DNA from: Oscillospiraceae bacterium
GTDB taxonomy: Bacteria > Bacillota > Clostridia > Oscillospirales > CAG-272
DNA length: 60,130 nucleotides
Assembly: GCA_015063685.1 (NCBI GenBank)
Contig: SVTR01000018.1
Span: 1 to 60,130, forward strand
Reading direction: 5' to 3'
The translations under genes were made by a program, and so were the position numbers. Position 1 is the stretch's first letter. The number at the start of each line of letters is the position of its first letter. This document shows positions 25,964 to 35,500 of the stretch, piece by piece. The notes below the pieces were generated by a model that worked only from the letters and a program-made list of their open reading frames with translations, was not told where the DNA came from and searched no databases.

Positions 25964-26137
25964 GGGCATCTCTAAATACTCAGTGTGCGGCGAGATGCGA
26001 GAGATTTTTTCGTCAGACTAAAGGTCACCTCTAAACAAAAATCTGCGCGCATAGTCGTCCCTATGCGAAAGAATTTTGTGACGTATGACGGAAAAAGCAC
26101 CGTCATTTCGTCGTGCGATGAGTTTTTAGAGATGCCC
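25964..26137. repeat. Full palindromic element, copy B
   Basis: This is a 174-bp element bounded by perfect 16-bp inverted ends, ATAGGGCATCTCTAAA and its complement (three bases of each lie outside the stated limits). The two halves pair along most of their length (about 41 of 55 positions by eye). In the middle is a hairpin CGCATAG (26048-26054) / CTATGCG (26061-26067). Relative to copy C it carries a short insert containing GGTCACCTCTAAA, the end of the sister subfamily. It lies in the gap between the oxidoreductase and ZIP genes. The rest of 25800-26236 is AT-rich with a candidate ZIP promoter. Confidence 0.88.
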
Positions 26138-26188
26138 TATAACAATCTCCTCCGGTATTTTTGCGCACACACAAGATCGAGAAATCTC

Positions 26189-26218
26189 TTGCACATATAT
26201 TTCGACAAAAAATATACT
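26189..26218 (+). promoter_or_regulatory. Probable promoter of the ZIP transporter gene
   Basis: TTGCAC (26189-26194) and TATACT (26213-26218) are separated by 18 bases, 19 bases before the start codon region. Confidence 0.5.
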
Positions 26219-26236
26219 GGTATCAGGAGGTGTCAT

Positions 26237-27037
26237 ATGAATCATCTTGTGTTGATGGCACTGTCAGCCACCCTCATGACCTGGCTACTCACGGCATTAG
26301 GGGCGGCAACGGTGGCCTTTTTTAAGTCTCCCAATCCCAAGCTCCTCAATTTAATGATGGGCTTTGCCGCAGGCGTCATGATCGCCGCCAGCTTTTGGTC
26401 TCTGCTACAGCCTGCCATTGAGCGGGCTGAAATTTCCTCCTCCTTGCCGTCCTATCTGGTGGTAACCACGGGATTTCTGTGCGGCGCTCTCTTCATGTGG
26501 GGCTCTGATCAGGTGGTGACTCTGGCCAGGCAACGAGCCGGCAACAGTAAGGGCGCCCCTAATGAGCGCCTCAATCGGGTGATGATGCTGGTTTTGTCTA
26601 TCACTCTTCATAACATACCCGAGGGCCTGGCCGTGGGCGTGGCCTTCGGTGCCCTGCAAAATGGCTATACCACCGAAAGTCTCATGGGAGCCGTCACGGT
26701 TGCCGTGGGCATCGGACTTCAAAATTTTCCCGAAGGGGCGGCGGTATCGCTTCCCTTGCGACGAGAGGGGTATTCCCGAAAAAAAAGCTTTTGGATCGGG
26801 CAGTCCTCCGGAATGGTAGAGCCTGTAGCGGGGGTTATTGGAGCGCTGCTGGTGGTCTATATAGAAGCCATATTGCCCTTTGCCCTGGCCTTTGCCGCAG
26901 GTGCTATGATCCTTGTGGCTGTTCACGAGCTCATCCCCGAATGCCAAAGCGAGCAAAAAACGCAACCCTATTTTGCCACTATGGGCATCATCGCGGGCTT
27001 TGCCGTCATGATGCTTCTGGACGTGATGCTGGGATAA
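26237..27037 (+). CDS. ZIP-family divalent metal transporter
   Basis: This 266-residue membrane protein has about eight hydrophobic helices. The transport-site motifs of ZIP proteins are clear: HNIPEGLAVGVAFG in helix IV, and GLQNFPEGAAVSLPL in helix V, where Gln replaces the usual His of HNFPEG. HELIPE is near the C-terminus. A cytoplasmic loop (ARQRAGNSKGAPNERLNR) precedes helix IV. Members import Zn, Fe, Mn or Co. The start at 26237 follows AGGAGG by 6 bases; the longer open frame upstream only reads through repeat copy B. No metal-response operator was recognised. Confidence 0.92.
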   Translation: MNHLVLMALSATLMTWLLTALGAATVAFFKSPNPKLLNLMMGFAAGVMIAASFWSLLQPAIERAEISSSLPSYLVVTTGFLCGALFMWGSDQVVTLARQRAGNSKGAPNERLNRVMMLVLSITLHNIPEGLAVGVAFGALQNGYTTESLMGAVTVAVGIGLQNFPEGAAVSLPLRREGYSRKKSFWIGQSSGMVEPVAGVIGALLVVYIEAILPFALAFAAGAMILVAVHELIPECQSEQKTQPYFATMGIIAGFAVMMLLDVMLG

Positions 27038-27074
27038 AATTCCTCCCTCCGAAGTATTTTTCATCGGTCACCCC

Positions 27075-27103
27075 TTGAAAAAAACGTCTCGGTATGGTAT
27101 AAT
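27075..27103 (+). promoter_or_regulatory. Sigma-A promoter of the thiamine pyrophosphokinase gene
   Basis: TTGAAA (27075-27080), a 17-base spacer and TATAAT (27098-27103). Confidence 0.85.
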
Positions 27104-27142
27104 GGCAAAAACGCTCCATACGCAAGGAGGAAATGAACCATC

Positions 27143-27769
27143 ATGCGTGCATTTATTTATACAGGCGGTATTATCCATCCAAATAACATCACCGAGCATC
27201 CCAAGTCTGAGGATCTCTGCATTGCCGCGGATCAAGGCTATCACAACGCCTTGAAGCTGGGAGAGCGGGTGGATATTCTCATCGGAGATTTTGATTCCAT
27301 CGGCCACGTCCCTGAGGGGGAGGTGCGGGAGATCCGCCGTGTGCCCGCCGAAAAGGATCTGACCGACACCCAGATCGCCCTGGAGATCGCCGTAGAGGAG
27401 GGTGCCGACGAGATCATTATCATCGGTGGACTGTCGGGACGCCTGGATCATTCCCTGTCCAATCTGGGTATTTTGGAGGATATGTACCTTCGGAATCTCC
27501 ACGGCTATATGACTGACGGACAGAATCGCGTTCATTTTCTACGCAATTCCTCCACACTCATTGCCCGCAGTGCCTATCAATATATCTCCATCCTGGCCGC
27601 CGACGAGGTGGTAAAGGGAGTATCCATGGAGGGCGGAAAATATCCCTTGAAGAATCAAACCCTCAAGCGCCGCTTGCAATACGCCGTTTCCAATGAGATC
27701 ACGGTAAACGTGGTGCTGATCTCGGTAAAAAAAGGCGGAATCTATATCATTGAGTCAAAGGATTCATAA
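27143..27769 (+). CDS. thiN: Thiamine pyrophosphokinase
   Basis: This 208-residue cytoplasmic enzyme transfers pyrophosphate from ATP to thiamine to give TPP. The catalytic and Mg/ATP motifs are AADQGYHNAL, LIGDFDSIG, AEKDLTDTQIAL and IIGGLSGRLDHSLSN, in the order seen in the family. The C-terminal beta-sandwich thiamine-binding domain follows. The start at 27143 was chosen because an ATG ten bases upstream is out of frame; AAGGAGG lies about 12 bases before. It has its own promoter and terminator. No TPP riboswitch is visible in the short leader. Confidence 0.94.
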   Translation: MRAFIYTGGIIHPNNITEHPKSEDLCIAADQGYHNALKLGERVDILIGDFDSIGHVPEGEVREIRRVPAEKDLTDTQIALEIAVEEGADEIIIIGGLSGRLDHSLSNLGILEDMYLRNLHGYMTDGQNRVHFLRNSSTLIARSAYQYISILAADEVVKGVSMEGGKYPLKNQTLKRRLQYAVSNEITVNVVLISVKKGGIYIIESKDS

Positions 27770-27777
27770 TTTATTTG

Positions 27778-27839
27778 AAAAGTACCCTTGACATTTTCCC
27801 CACCTAAATCCCAGCGGGAAAATTTTCAAGGGTGCTTTT
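27778..27839 (+). terminator. Terminator after thiN
   Basis: AAAAGTACCCTTGA (27778-27791) pairs with TCAAGGGTGCTTTT (27826-27839), with an inner ATTTTCCC/GGGAAAAT stem, ending in a short T-run. Confidence 0.8.
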
Positions 27840-27955
27840 CATCATTTTTTAGCATTCTTTTGTAAATTGTAGCAGCAAATCTTGTCAAACCCCTTTTCAA
27901 AATTAAAAAAATATTGTATAATGATAAAAGATAACAAATTCGGAGGGAGGTCAAC

Positions 27956-29974
27956 ATGAAACAGCGTTCGCATATTAGCCGCCTTTTGTGCGGTCTTTTA
28001 GCCATACTGCTCCTGGGTGCTTTGCCGGCAACCGTCCTGGCGGCTGATGAGGCATCTGCCACTCATAACGATCTCCGCCGCGCCCCCTTTATCTTTTCTG
28101 TTGACGAAGTCTCCGGCGGCAAGGGCTTTTCCGGCTCCTCTGCCATTCATGTCTACGAAAATTATACCTTGCCTGAGGGCGAGTCCATCACCCTCGGCGG
28201 CTGGTTGGCTACCGACGAGGGTATCAGCCACTATGAATATGCTTGGATTGCCCCCGGCCATCAAACCCCTGAGTGGAAGCGGGTCAAGGGCCTGGCCATC
28301 GTGGCACGGGGTGATCTCGCTCCCGCGGGAATCCCCTATCCCGGCGGACACGAGACCGCAGGATTTTCCTTTAAGATTCCCCCTGAGAAAAAGATGGAGG
28401 ACGGTTATTACGACCTCTACGTCCATGCCATCACGGGAGACGGTGTCATCTGTGATTTCATTATGTTTTCCAACCTGATCTACGGCGCACCCGATAAGGA
28501 TGACGGCGAAACCAGAAATATTTCCTTTGAACGCATAGCAAAAACCGTCGGAGCCCTTCAAAACGCCAAGGTGACCGACGCAGGCCTTGTGATGAACAAC
28601 ACGTCCATGGTTTGTCTCGGCTCTATGGAGCTGGGGAGGTTTGAGCGTGTCTCCATCACCTATTCCATTGACAAGCCATATAAAAGCAACCGCACGGCTC
28701 TCATCGGCTTCAAATCCTCGCCCGACCATCCCTACGGCAATGGTACGGATTCCTATGATCTCACGGATCATCTGACTGCCCTGCCCCTGAATATCAAAAC
28801 ATCGGAAGTTCAAACCGTTGAGCTGGATCTGTCAAAGGTTCAACTGAGTACTCACAATTCCCTCTATCTGTCCGCTTATTTGAAGGACGGTATCAACCTG
28901 ACCATTCACGATATCAACCTGACCTACCGCGGTGAGGGCTATCACCGCACGGCGGCAAAGATCTATTTCTCCTCAGATATCATTTCAAAATTCAACGGCG
29001 TCAATCGAATCACTCTGTCCGGCATAAACGACCCCACGGTAGGTGACGCCCTGCGTTTTGAGGTCAACGAGGCCACCAACGATCCCTACGCGCATTTCAA
29101 CGCCATCTCCCTTCTGGAGGAATACGGCCTTCGCCTCACTGCCGACGATTACAAATATATGGTCGTGCTGATCAGATCCAGTTCCCTGAACAACCACAGC
29201 AGCACCACCTTCTATCTTTGCGCCGGCAAGATCTACAGCGCCACCGAGGCCTGTACCCATACCTTCAACAAGAGCAATGATAATCAATGGCACTATATCC
29301 TGCTTGACCTGACCCAAAATGAAAACTGGACGGGACAGATCAACGGCTGGCGTTGTGACGTGCTCAACGGTGACAGCGATCCAGGAGATTTCGTGGATAT
29401 TGCCTCGGTGCAGTTTTTCCGTACCCAAGAGGCGGCAAGTAAGGCGGCAAGTGTCCAAATTAAGGACGTTACGCCCCACACCGTCGGCAGTCCCGCGGTA
29501 GTCAGAGATGACGTGGTTGAAGGATTGGCCGATGATGATCCCGTGGTCTTTGAAGACGGCGATTGGTTTGTGGAGACAGACCCGGAGACCGAGCCTGTAA
29601 CCGAGCCTGAGGACACAGAGACGGAAACCTTATCCTCCTCCGGATCAGTTGTCACTCTTCCCTCGGCAGATCATGATACAGATCCCTCGGAAAACACCGT
29701 GGAACCCGAGACAGTCGAGGACACTAATTCTCCCATGGATACAGAGACAAAGAGCCCTGAGGAAAAAACACAGGCTCCTACCACCGACCTCCCCGTGACC
29801 GATCAAGAGCCGACTTCCGAGGACGTCACCGAAAACGCGACGGCAACAGAAGCGCAGACTCAGGCGTCTGATGGGGGATGTGCCTCCACCCTCGGCACCT
29901 GTGCCCTTCTTCTTTTGATGGGCGGCGTACTTCTTGTACTCCGCGCACCTGCGAGAAAAAGAAATAAACCATAA
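27956..29974 (+). CDS. Secreted surface protein with Cys-containing C-terminal anchor
   Basis: This is a 672-residue exported protein. The signal peptide (about residues 1-29, ending VLAA) is followed by beta-rich domains, then a Thr/Glu/Pro/Asp-rich linker of about 130 residues. The C-terminus is DGGCAS, a hydrophobic span (LLLLMGGVLLVL) and a basic tail (RKRNKP), which would fix it to the membrane or act as a sorting signal. The segment QWHYILLDL...DIASVQFFRTQEAA matches a repeated domain in the 1716-residue protein (GQWHTVLVD...DVSYIKFFATREGA), so both carry a shared beta-sandwich, possibly carbohydrate-binding, domain. TATAAT at 27917-27922 could be its -10 element. Start preceded by GGAGGGAGG. 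Function unknown. Confidence 0.85.
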   Translation: MKQRSHISRLLCGLLAILLLGALPATVLAADEASATHNDLRRAPFIFSVDEVSGGKGFSGSSAIHVYENYTLPEGESITLGGWLATDEGISHYEYAWIAPGHQTPEWKRVKGLAIVARGDLAPAGIPYPGGHETAGFSFKIPPEKKMEDGYYDLYVHAITGDGVICDFIMFSNLIYGAPDKDDGETRNISFERIAKTVGALQNAKVTDAGLVMNNTSMVCLGSMELGRFERVSITYSIDKPYKSNRTALIGFKSSPDHPYGNGTDSYDLTDHLTALPLNIKTSEVQTVELDLSKVQLSTHNSLYLSAYLKDGINLTIHDINLTYRGEGYHRTAAKIYFSSDIISKFNGVNRITLSGINDPTVGDALRFEVNEATNDPYAHFNAISLLEEYGLRLTADDYKYMVVLIRSSSLNNHSSTTFYLCAGKIYSATEACTHTFNKSNDNQWHYILLDLTQNENWTGQINGWRCDVLNGDSDPGDFVDIASVQFFRTQEAASKAASVQIKDVTPHTVGSPAVVRDDVVEGLADDDPVVFEDGDWFVETDPETEPVTEPEDTETETLSSSGSVVTLPSADHDTDPSENTVEPETVEDTNSPMDTETKSPEEKTQAPTTDLPVTDQEPTSEDVTENATATEAQTQASDGGCASTLGTCALLLLMGGVLLVLRAPARKRNKP

Positions 29975-29978
29975 AAAT

Positions 29979-30009
29979 AGGGCTGATTCAAAAGAATCAG
30001 CCCCTTTTT
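29979..30009 (+). terminator. Intrinsic terminator
   Basis: GGGCTGATTC (29979-29988) and GAATCAGCCC (29993-30002) form a perfect stem with an AAAA loop, followed by CCTTTTT. Confidence 0.93.
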
Positions 30010-30021
30010 CATAGAAATAGG

Positions 30022-30182
30022 GGAACCTCTAAAAACTCTATTGACGAGAGAGCCGTGAGGAAGTTTTTCGTCAGATGATACAATTTTTCGAACGCGTAGT
30101 GGCGCTACGCGAAGAAAAATATGTGAAATATGACGGGAAAGTTACCACGGATTCTCCGTCAAGAGAGTTTTTAGAGGTGACC
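30022..30182. repeat. Palindromic element, subfamily D
   Basis: This is a 161-bp palindromic element with inverted ends containing ACCTCTAAAAACTCT and then TTGACG. Its arms pair along most of their length. The central hairpin is CGCGTAG (30093-30099) / CTACGCG (30105-30111): the same position as in copies A2, B and C, but with both arms changed. It lies between convergent genes, after a terminator and about 38 bases before the rmuC stop. Confidence 0.82.
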
Positions 30183-30220
30183 GATCATAAATTGATTTAG
30201 AGACGGGACAACGAGACACG

Positions 30221-31693
30221 TTATTCCTCTTCCGCATCTCCCGTATCAATAAGTACCTGTGCCTCGGCGGCGGGTAACTCGGACACGGCACGGAGCTTAC
30301 TGTTGATCTTTCGGGTACGTACACCCACCAGAGTATCCAGCTCCTTGCTGGTTTGTTCAATGCGCTCCTGAGCCTTGGCCAGTACCTTTCCAAAGGTATT
30401 AAACTCGGTCTTTACGGCGCTGAGCACCTCCCAAACCTCTCCGGATCGCTTCTGAATGGCCAAGGTACGGAAGCCCATTTGCAAACTGTTCAAAAGGGCT
30501 GAGAAGGTTGTGGGACCCGCAACGCTGATCTGATATTGACGTTGCAGGGTCTCGATCATGCCGCGGCGCACCACCTCGGCATACAGACCCTCAAAGGGCA
30601 GAAACATGATACCGAAGGAGGTGGTGTTGGGGGGATCAATGTACTTGTCTCGGATATCCTTGGCAAAGTCCTTGATGCGGCGCTCAAACACGTTCCCGGC
30701 TTCCTTGATCTTATCAGGATCTCCCTGCTCGTAGGCATCCAGCAGATGGGTGTAAGCGTCGGCAGGAAATTTGGCGTCGATGGGAATATAGATAGGCGCG
30801 TCGTCACCGGGGAGACGGATGGCATATTCCACACGGTTTTGAGATCCCCGTTTGGTGGGAATGTTCACGGCGTACTGCTCGGGGGTCAGCATTTCCTCTA
30901 TGATAGCCCCCAGCTGAAGCTCACCCAGAATACCGCGGGTCTTAACGCCCGAGATGACCTTTTTCAGGTCTCCCACGCTGCCTGCCAGGGTTTGCATCTC
31001 ACCAAGACCCTTATAAACCTCAGCCAACCTCTCGTTGACCATTTTGAAGGACTGAGAAATACGCTCGTCCAGGGTCTTTTGCAGCTTTTCATCCACCGTT
31101 GCCCGCATTTCGTCAAGCTGCTTGGCATTTTGCGCCTGCATCTTCTCCATTTGCTGGGCATTTTGGGTCTGCAAGAGCAAAAGCCGCTCCTCCAATATTC
31201 TGCGAAGCTCCTCCTGCTCCTTGCGGTTCTGCTCTCTGAGCTCCCTAAATTGCTTGTCAATGTCGCTGAGCTTTTGAGACACAGATCCTCCGATGCTATC
31301 CATTTTTTCGCTGAGCAAGGCTGTCAGACTATTTTGCATATCCACCAAGCGCTTGTCCTGCATGGTAAAGATCTGATTTTGAGTTTTGATCAACTCTATC
31401 AGTCGCTCATCCTGCCGACGGCTCTGCTCCTTTTGTGACTCGGTCAAGGATCTTCCCAAGCGATCCATGCCGTTATGAAGGGCATCCGATAGCTCAACGC
31501 GATTGTTTTTCAGCTCATTCTGAAGCTCACTGCGTATGGAGGAGGTAAGCTGCTGCTGAGAACGGTCGATATATGCCTTGATCTCCTGTGTGTCAGATCC
31601 GTTGCCCTGCTTCTTCAGGTACATCACCAAAAGGACGATGACCGCGCACAAGCCGGCCAGCACAAATATCAGAAGTATTTCGGTAGGTCCCAT
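30221..31693 (-). CDS. rmuC: DNA recombination protein RmuC
   Basis: This 490-residue protein has an N-terminal membrane segment (about residues 4-26), a long coiled coil (about 40-215, with many Gln/Glu/Lys and LxxxQ repeats) and a C-terminal nuclease-like RmuC domain. Diagnostic motifs are GILGELQLGAIIEEML, YAIRLPG, IPIDAKFP and SFGIMFLPFEGLYAEVVRR. RmuC limits inversions at short inverted repeats in other bacteria. It has its own promoter, divergent from the lipoprotein gene at 31782. Confidence 0.94.
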   Translation of the reverse strand: MGPTEILLIFVLAGLCAVIVLLVMYLKKQGNGSDTQEIKAYIDRSQQQLTSSIRSELQNELKNNRVELSDALHNGMDRLGRSLTESQKEQSRRQDERLIELIKTQNQIFTMQDKRLVDMQNSLTALLSEKMDSIGGSVSQKLSDIDKQFRELREQNRKEQEELRRILEERLLLLQTQNAQQMEKMQAQNAKQLDEMRATVDEKLQKTLDERISQSFKMVNERLAEVYKGLGEMQTLAGSVGDLKKVISGVKTRGILGELQLGAIIEEMLTPEQYAVNIPTKRGSQNRVEYAIRLPGDDAPIYIPIDAKFPADAYTHLLDAYEQGDPDKIKEAGNVFERRIKDFAKDIRDKYIDPPNTTSFGIMFLPFEGLYAEVVRRGMIETLQRQYQISVAGPTTFSALLNSLQMGFRTLAIQKRSGEVWEVLSAVKTEFNTFGKVLAKAQERIEQTSKELDTLVGVRTRKINSKLRAVSELPAAEAQVLIDTGDAEEE

Positions 31694-31733
31694 ATAGGTC
31701 TCCTTTCTGCATACGGATATTTTCTCTGCATAT

Positions 31734-31763
31734 ATTATAATATATATTCACTCTTTTTGTCAA
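31734..31763 (-). promoter_or_regulatory. Promoter of rmuC
   Basis: On the minus strand TTGACA (31758-31763) and TATAAT (31734-31739) are separated by 18 bases. Confidence 0.75.
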
Positions 31764-31781
31764 CGGGGAAAGGGAGAAAAA

Positions 31782-32456
31782 ATGCGTCTCATACGAAAAT
31801 CACCCATATGGATCATCCGGTTGCTTGCGGTTTGTATACTTTTCTGCAGCGCCTGCGGAGCGAAAAAAAATGAGGACTTTTCCTATACCAAATCCTCGTT
31901 TTCTATTGCCGTCAAGGGACATATCTGCCTGTTGTCCCAAAAGGATCAAAGGAACGTGACCAAAAAGCCGTCCCTTTCAGGGGTAACGCGAGAAGATGAG
32001 CCCTTGGCATTCTCTGCATCCATCACGTTTATTCCCTCGGCCACAGAAAATCCCACCCGGATCTCCGGCCAACTCAGCATCACCTATACCGCGCCGGAAG
32101 CTTTGAACGGCATGACCCTGACCTGCCATTTTTTAACGCCGGAGGATCTGTACGGCTCGGATCTTCCGATAACTGTCACTTATCCCGCCCCATCGGAGAA
32201 TATGACAGTTACCCTGCCCTCTTCCTCCGTGGCAGGACTTCTCTCTCCCGGAGCGGTCTTATTTCCTATTGGAGACGTGACCGACGTCAGCCCTTTACGT
32301 GACGGCACCAAAACCGTTACCATACAAAAAAATCCTCTGTCGTCTGAAATATTCCCCTCAATCATCATCTACACTCTGTCGGAGAGCGAGATTTTTCCTT
32401 TGAGTATAACATCAGAAAATGAAAAAACGCAACTAACCATAGAAATTTGCGACTGA
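31782..32456 (+). CDS. Putative lipoprotein of unknown function
   Basis: This is a 224-residue protein with a basic N-terminus, hydrophobic core and lipobox (FCSAC), so it should be lipid-anchored outside the membrane. The rest is Ser/Thr/Pro-rich and predicted beta-rich, with no recognised family. The start is preceded by AAAGGGAG. It is divergent from rmuC and ends at a strong bidirectional terminator. It is in a single-gene unit and the neighbours do not suggest a role. Confidence 0.75.
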   Translation: MRLIRKSPIWIIRLLAVCILFCSACGAKKNEDFSYTKSSFSIAVKGHICLLSQKDQRNVTKKPSLSGVTREDEPLAFSASITFIPSATENPTRISGQLSITYTAPEALNGMTLTCHFLTPEDLYGSDLPITVTYPAPSENMTVTLPSSSVAGLLSPGAVLFPIGDVTDVSPLRDGTKTVTIQKNPLSSEIFPSIIIYTLSESEIFPLSITSENEKTQLTIEICD

Positions 32457-32477
32457 TCTTCTCGGCACCGTTTCAAT

Positions 32478-32515
32478 AAAAAAGATACCGGATCATAAGA
32501 TCCGGTATCTTTTTT
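32478..32515. terminator. Bidirectional terminator between convergent genes
   Basis: AAAAAAGATACCGGATC (32478-32494) pairs perfectly with 32499-32515 around an ATAA loop. The A- and T-runs on each side allow it to act on both strands (the 31782 gene and the 32579 gene). Confidence 0.95.
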
Positions 32516-32578
32516 GAGCCTTGCCCCCAATGGAGGCAAGGCAATATGCTTTGTCAGAATCAGTCGTTCAATGACTTA

Positions 32579-35500
32579 TCAGTCATTTTCCTTCTTCTTC
32601 TTGAGTGCCACAAATGCAGCAGCAGCCACAACGACTACGGAAGCAGAAGCGATCACAGAACCACAACCACCCTCTTCAGGAGCAGCAGTATCAGACTCAA
32701 CAGGAGTAGCGGGAGCCTGAGTAGCAGCCTCAGTTGCGGAATCGGTATCTGCGGGCTTGTCGTCATCCTCGGGCTCGGTCTCTTCCTCGATACCACAAGC
32801 AGCGATAGCAGCGTCGTAGTTCTCGTACAGAGCGATCTCATACAGAGTCATGGAAGCGCCAATGTTGTCTGCGTTAGCGGTAACACCGTTGTCAACCCAG
32901 TCAAGGCGGAGGACGCTGATGACATCCTCAGCGAAGGGATAACCCTCCAGGTCGAAGATGATGTACTGATAACCGTCAGCACCCACCTGAGCGTCGATGT
33001 CAGGATATGCAACGTTGGAACCGTCGATGGTGTTGTTGCCACGGCCAACTGCGTAGTGCAGCAGGAAGTTACCGGCGATAGACTCGTCGATCTTGACCTT
33101 CAGCACCAGGGAGCTATACTCACCGTTCTTGTTAGGAACGTTCTGGAGCTTCTTATCGACGTATCTTCTCATCAGGTTACCGTAGTTGAAGGTTACGAAG
33201 GGATCCAGAGGATTGGTAGTCTCATCCCATGTGCCCTTGAAGGTTACGGAACCGTCATCATTGAAGATAATCTCAGTCTGGTTGGGGGAGGTGAAGAAGC
33301 CGTTGTAGATATCCTTGGGGAAGGAGCTCAGCTTAGCGGGATCGATCTTGATCTCTTCCTCGGGCTCCTTGGTCTCTGCCTCGGTGTCGGGCTCTACGGG
33401 ATCAGTACCGGGCTCGACAGGATCGGTGCCGGGCTCGACAGGATCAGTGTCGGGCTCAACAGGATCAGTATCGGGCTCTACGGGAGGCTCGGTGTCAACA
33501 GCGATCTCGGTGTAGATAGCGTTGATGATCTGATCACGGTCGCCGGTGATGGTGTACTCTTCCCATGCACCCTCGTAGCCTTCCTTAGCGGGAACCTTGG
33601 GAGCCTTCACAGTGGTGGTACCCTCAAGGATGGTAACTTCTCTGACAACCTCACCGTCAGCCATGAAGGTGATGGTGTAGTACTGAGGAAGCTTGGGCAG
33701 CTCATGCATATCGTTCTCAGCGTAGTAGGTAGCTTCCTTCAGAGTGTTGAAGAATGCGTAGTACTCGATATCGATGGAATGACCCTTCTCGATCAGAATG
33801 TCGTTACGGAAGTGGTTGGTCAAACCGTCAGCACTCCACTCCTTACTGACGCTCAGGTCAGCAATCAGAGTATGCCACTCACCGTCAGTAATGTATGCGG
33901 GATAACGAACGTTATCAGGACCGGAAGCACCGGCGCTGGTACCAACGAAGCACTCACCCTGAGCACCCTCGGAAGAGGTACGGTACTTGAGAACCATGTA
34001 GCGACCCAAAATGGTACCTGCGGGAACAAAGTTCTGACCGTGGGTATTGGGGTCAGGAGCGGTAGCAGTATAGGTAATGCAGCCGTTCTCGTAATCGTAG
34101 GTAGCATCAGCAATACCCTGACCGCCGGAAACGTTCAGCATCTCACCGTCAATCAGGTATACGGGCTTCAGCTCTGCGGGATTAACGGGGATCTCGGGAT
34201 CTACGGTATAGGTAAGGGTCACGTTATACAGGTACTTACCCTTAGCGTTCTCATCCAGAGCAGCAATACCGTCGTAGTAGTTAGCACCGTCATCAGTAGC
34301 AAGAAGCTTACCGGTAGCGGCCTCGCCGTTAATGGTCACAGAACCATCCTCGGCCTTCTCATAGGTGTTGGTACCGTCGGTGTAGCCAACCTGCTTCCAA
34401 GAACCACCCTTAACAATAATCAGGTTAGTCCAAATATTGTTCATAGTGACAATGGTACCGTCCTCATACTTCACAAGGAGATACAGGCTGTGCTTAGCCT
34501 CAGAAAGACCGCTGATGTCAACCTTGATAGCAAATCTCTGAGAATTTTCACCGCCACCTGCGGCTTTAACGGGATCCTCGGTTGCTTCCTTGTATTCGCC
34601 CCAAACAGGCTCGCCGTTATCGAAAGCATAACCAAACTGTGCAACGGGACTTTCATTATGACCGACCCAACCGCGGAAGATCATGGTATCAATCGCCTTA
34701 TTGGTATCACGGAGTACGGAACCTGCGGCAGTAATATATGCAGGAACTTCAGGACCGGAAGCTACGATATCACTACCAATATAAATGGTATCAGTAGAAA
34801 CGTGGGTAGTGATAGCATCGTACGTAGCAGTTACGATTTCATTTTCGGGATCCACGGGTTCCATCTTAGGAGTCAAAGCTACCTTGGTGGTATAGGTGTA
34901 CTTGGTACCGTCGATCTCCACAGCACCGGCTGCGGGATCCTGGTACTCAAGTGCGAAGTAGTGAGCAGCACCGTAAGGAGTGCCGTCGTCAGCAGTAAAC
35001 AGGTGCATACCGGTATCGAAGCCGTCAGCGTCGAACAGAACGCCGTCAGCGCGAACGGTGTAACCGTTGCCTTCAGCGTCAACGTAAGGATACTCAGCAA
35101 CAGCCACGTTACCCTTAACGTACTGGATGCCACCGCCGAAGTTACCGTTCATGCAGTAGACGGTACCCTCGGTATCCTTCACCAGCACGTAGATGTTGTA
35201 AACACCATCAGCCAGCTCAGCGGTGGGAATTTCGATGTTCTCAAAACGTCTTGCAGCAGCAGAGCCGAGAGCCTCGTTCAGAGAAGGCTCGTCGATAGCG
35301 AAGTCTGCGTTGAAGACAGGTGCCTGATCGTTGATGGCATAACCAAACTCAGCGATCTCAAGGCCACCAACGGTGGGATTAGCCCAGCCGCGGAAGGAGA
35401 TGCTATTAAAAGCACCCTCAGCGTCAACGATCTTACCGTTTACGGAAGCCATGTAAAGGTGAGCTTCCTGAGTGCAGTACTTGGTCAGTTCACCACCGGT

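Noticed and set aside
25985..26236. N-terminal extension of the ZIP transporter (and a similar frame at 53927-54283)
   Set aside because: Both translate repeat elements B and C and give near-identical peptides from non-coding repeats. The ZIP gene has a good ribosome site at 26237.
27075..27142. TPP riboswitch before thiN
   Set aside because: The leader between the promoter and start codon is only about 35 bases, too short for a TPP aptamer.
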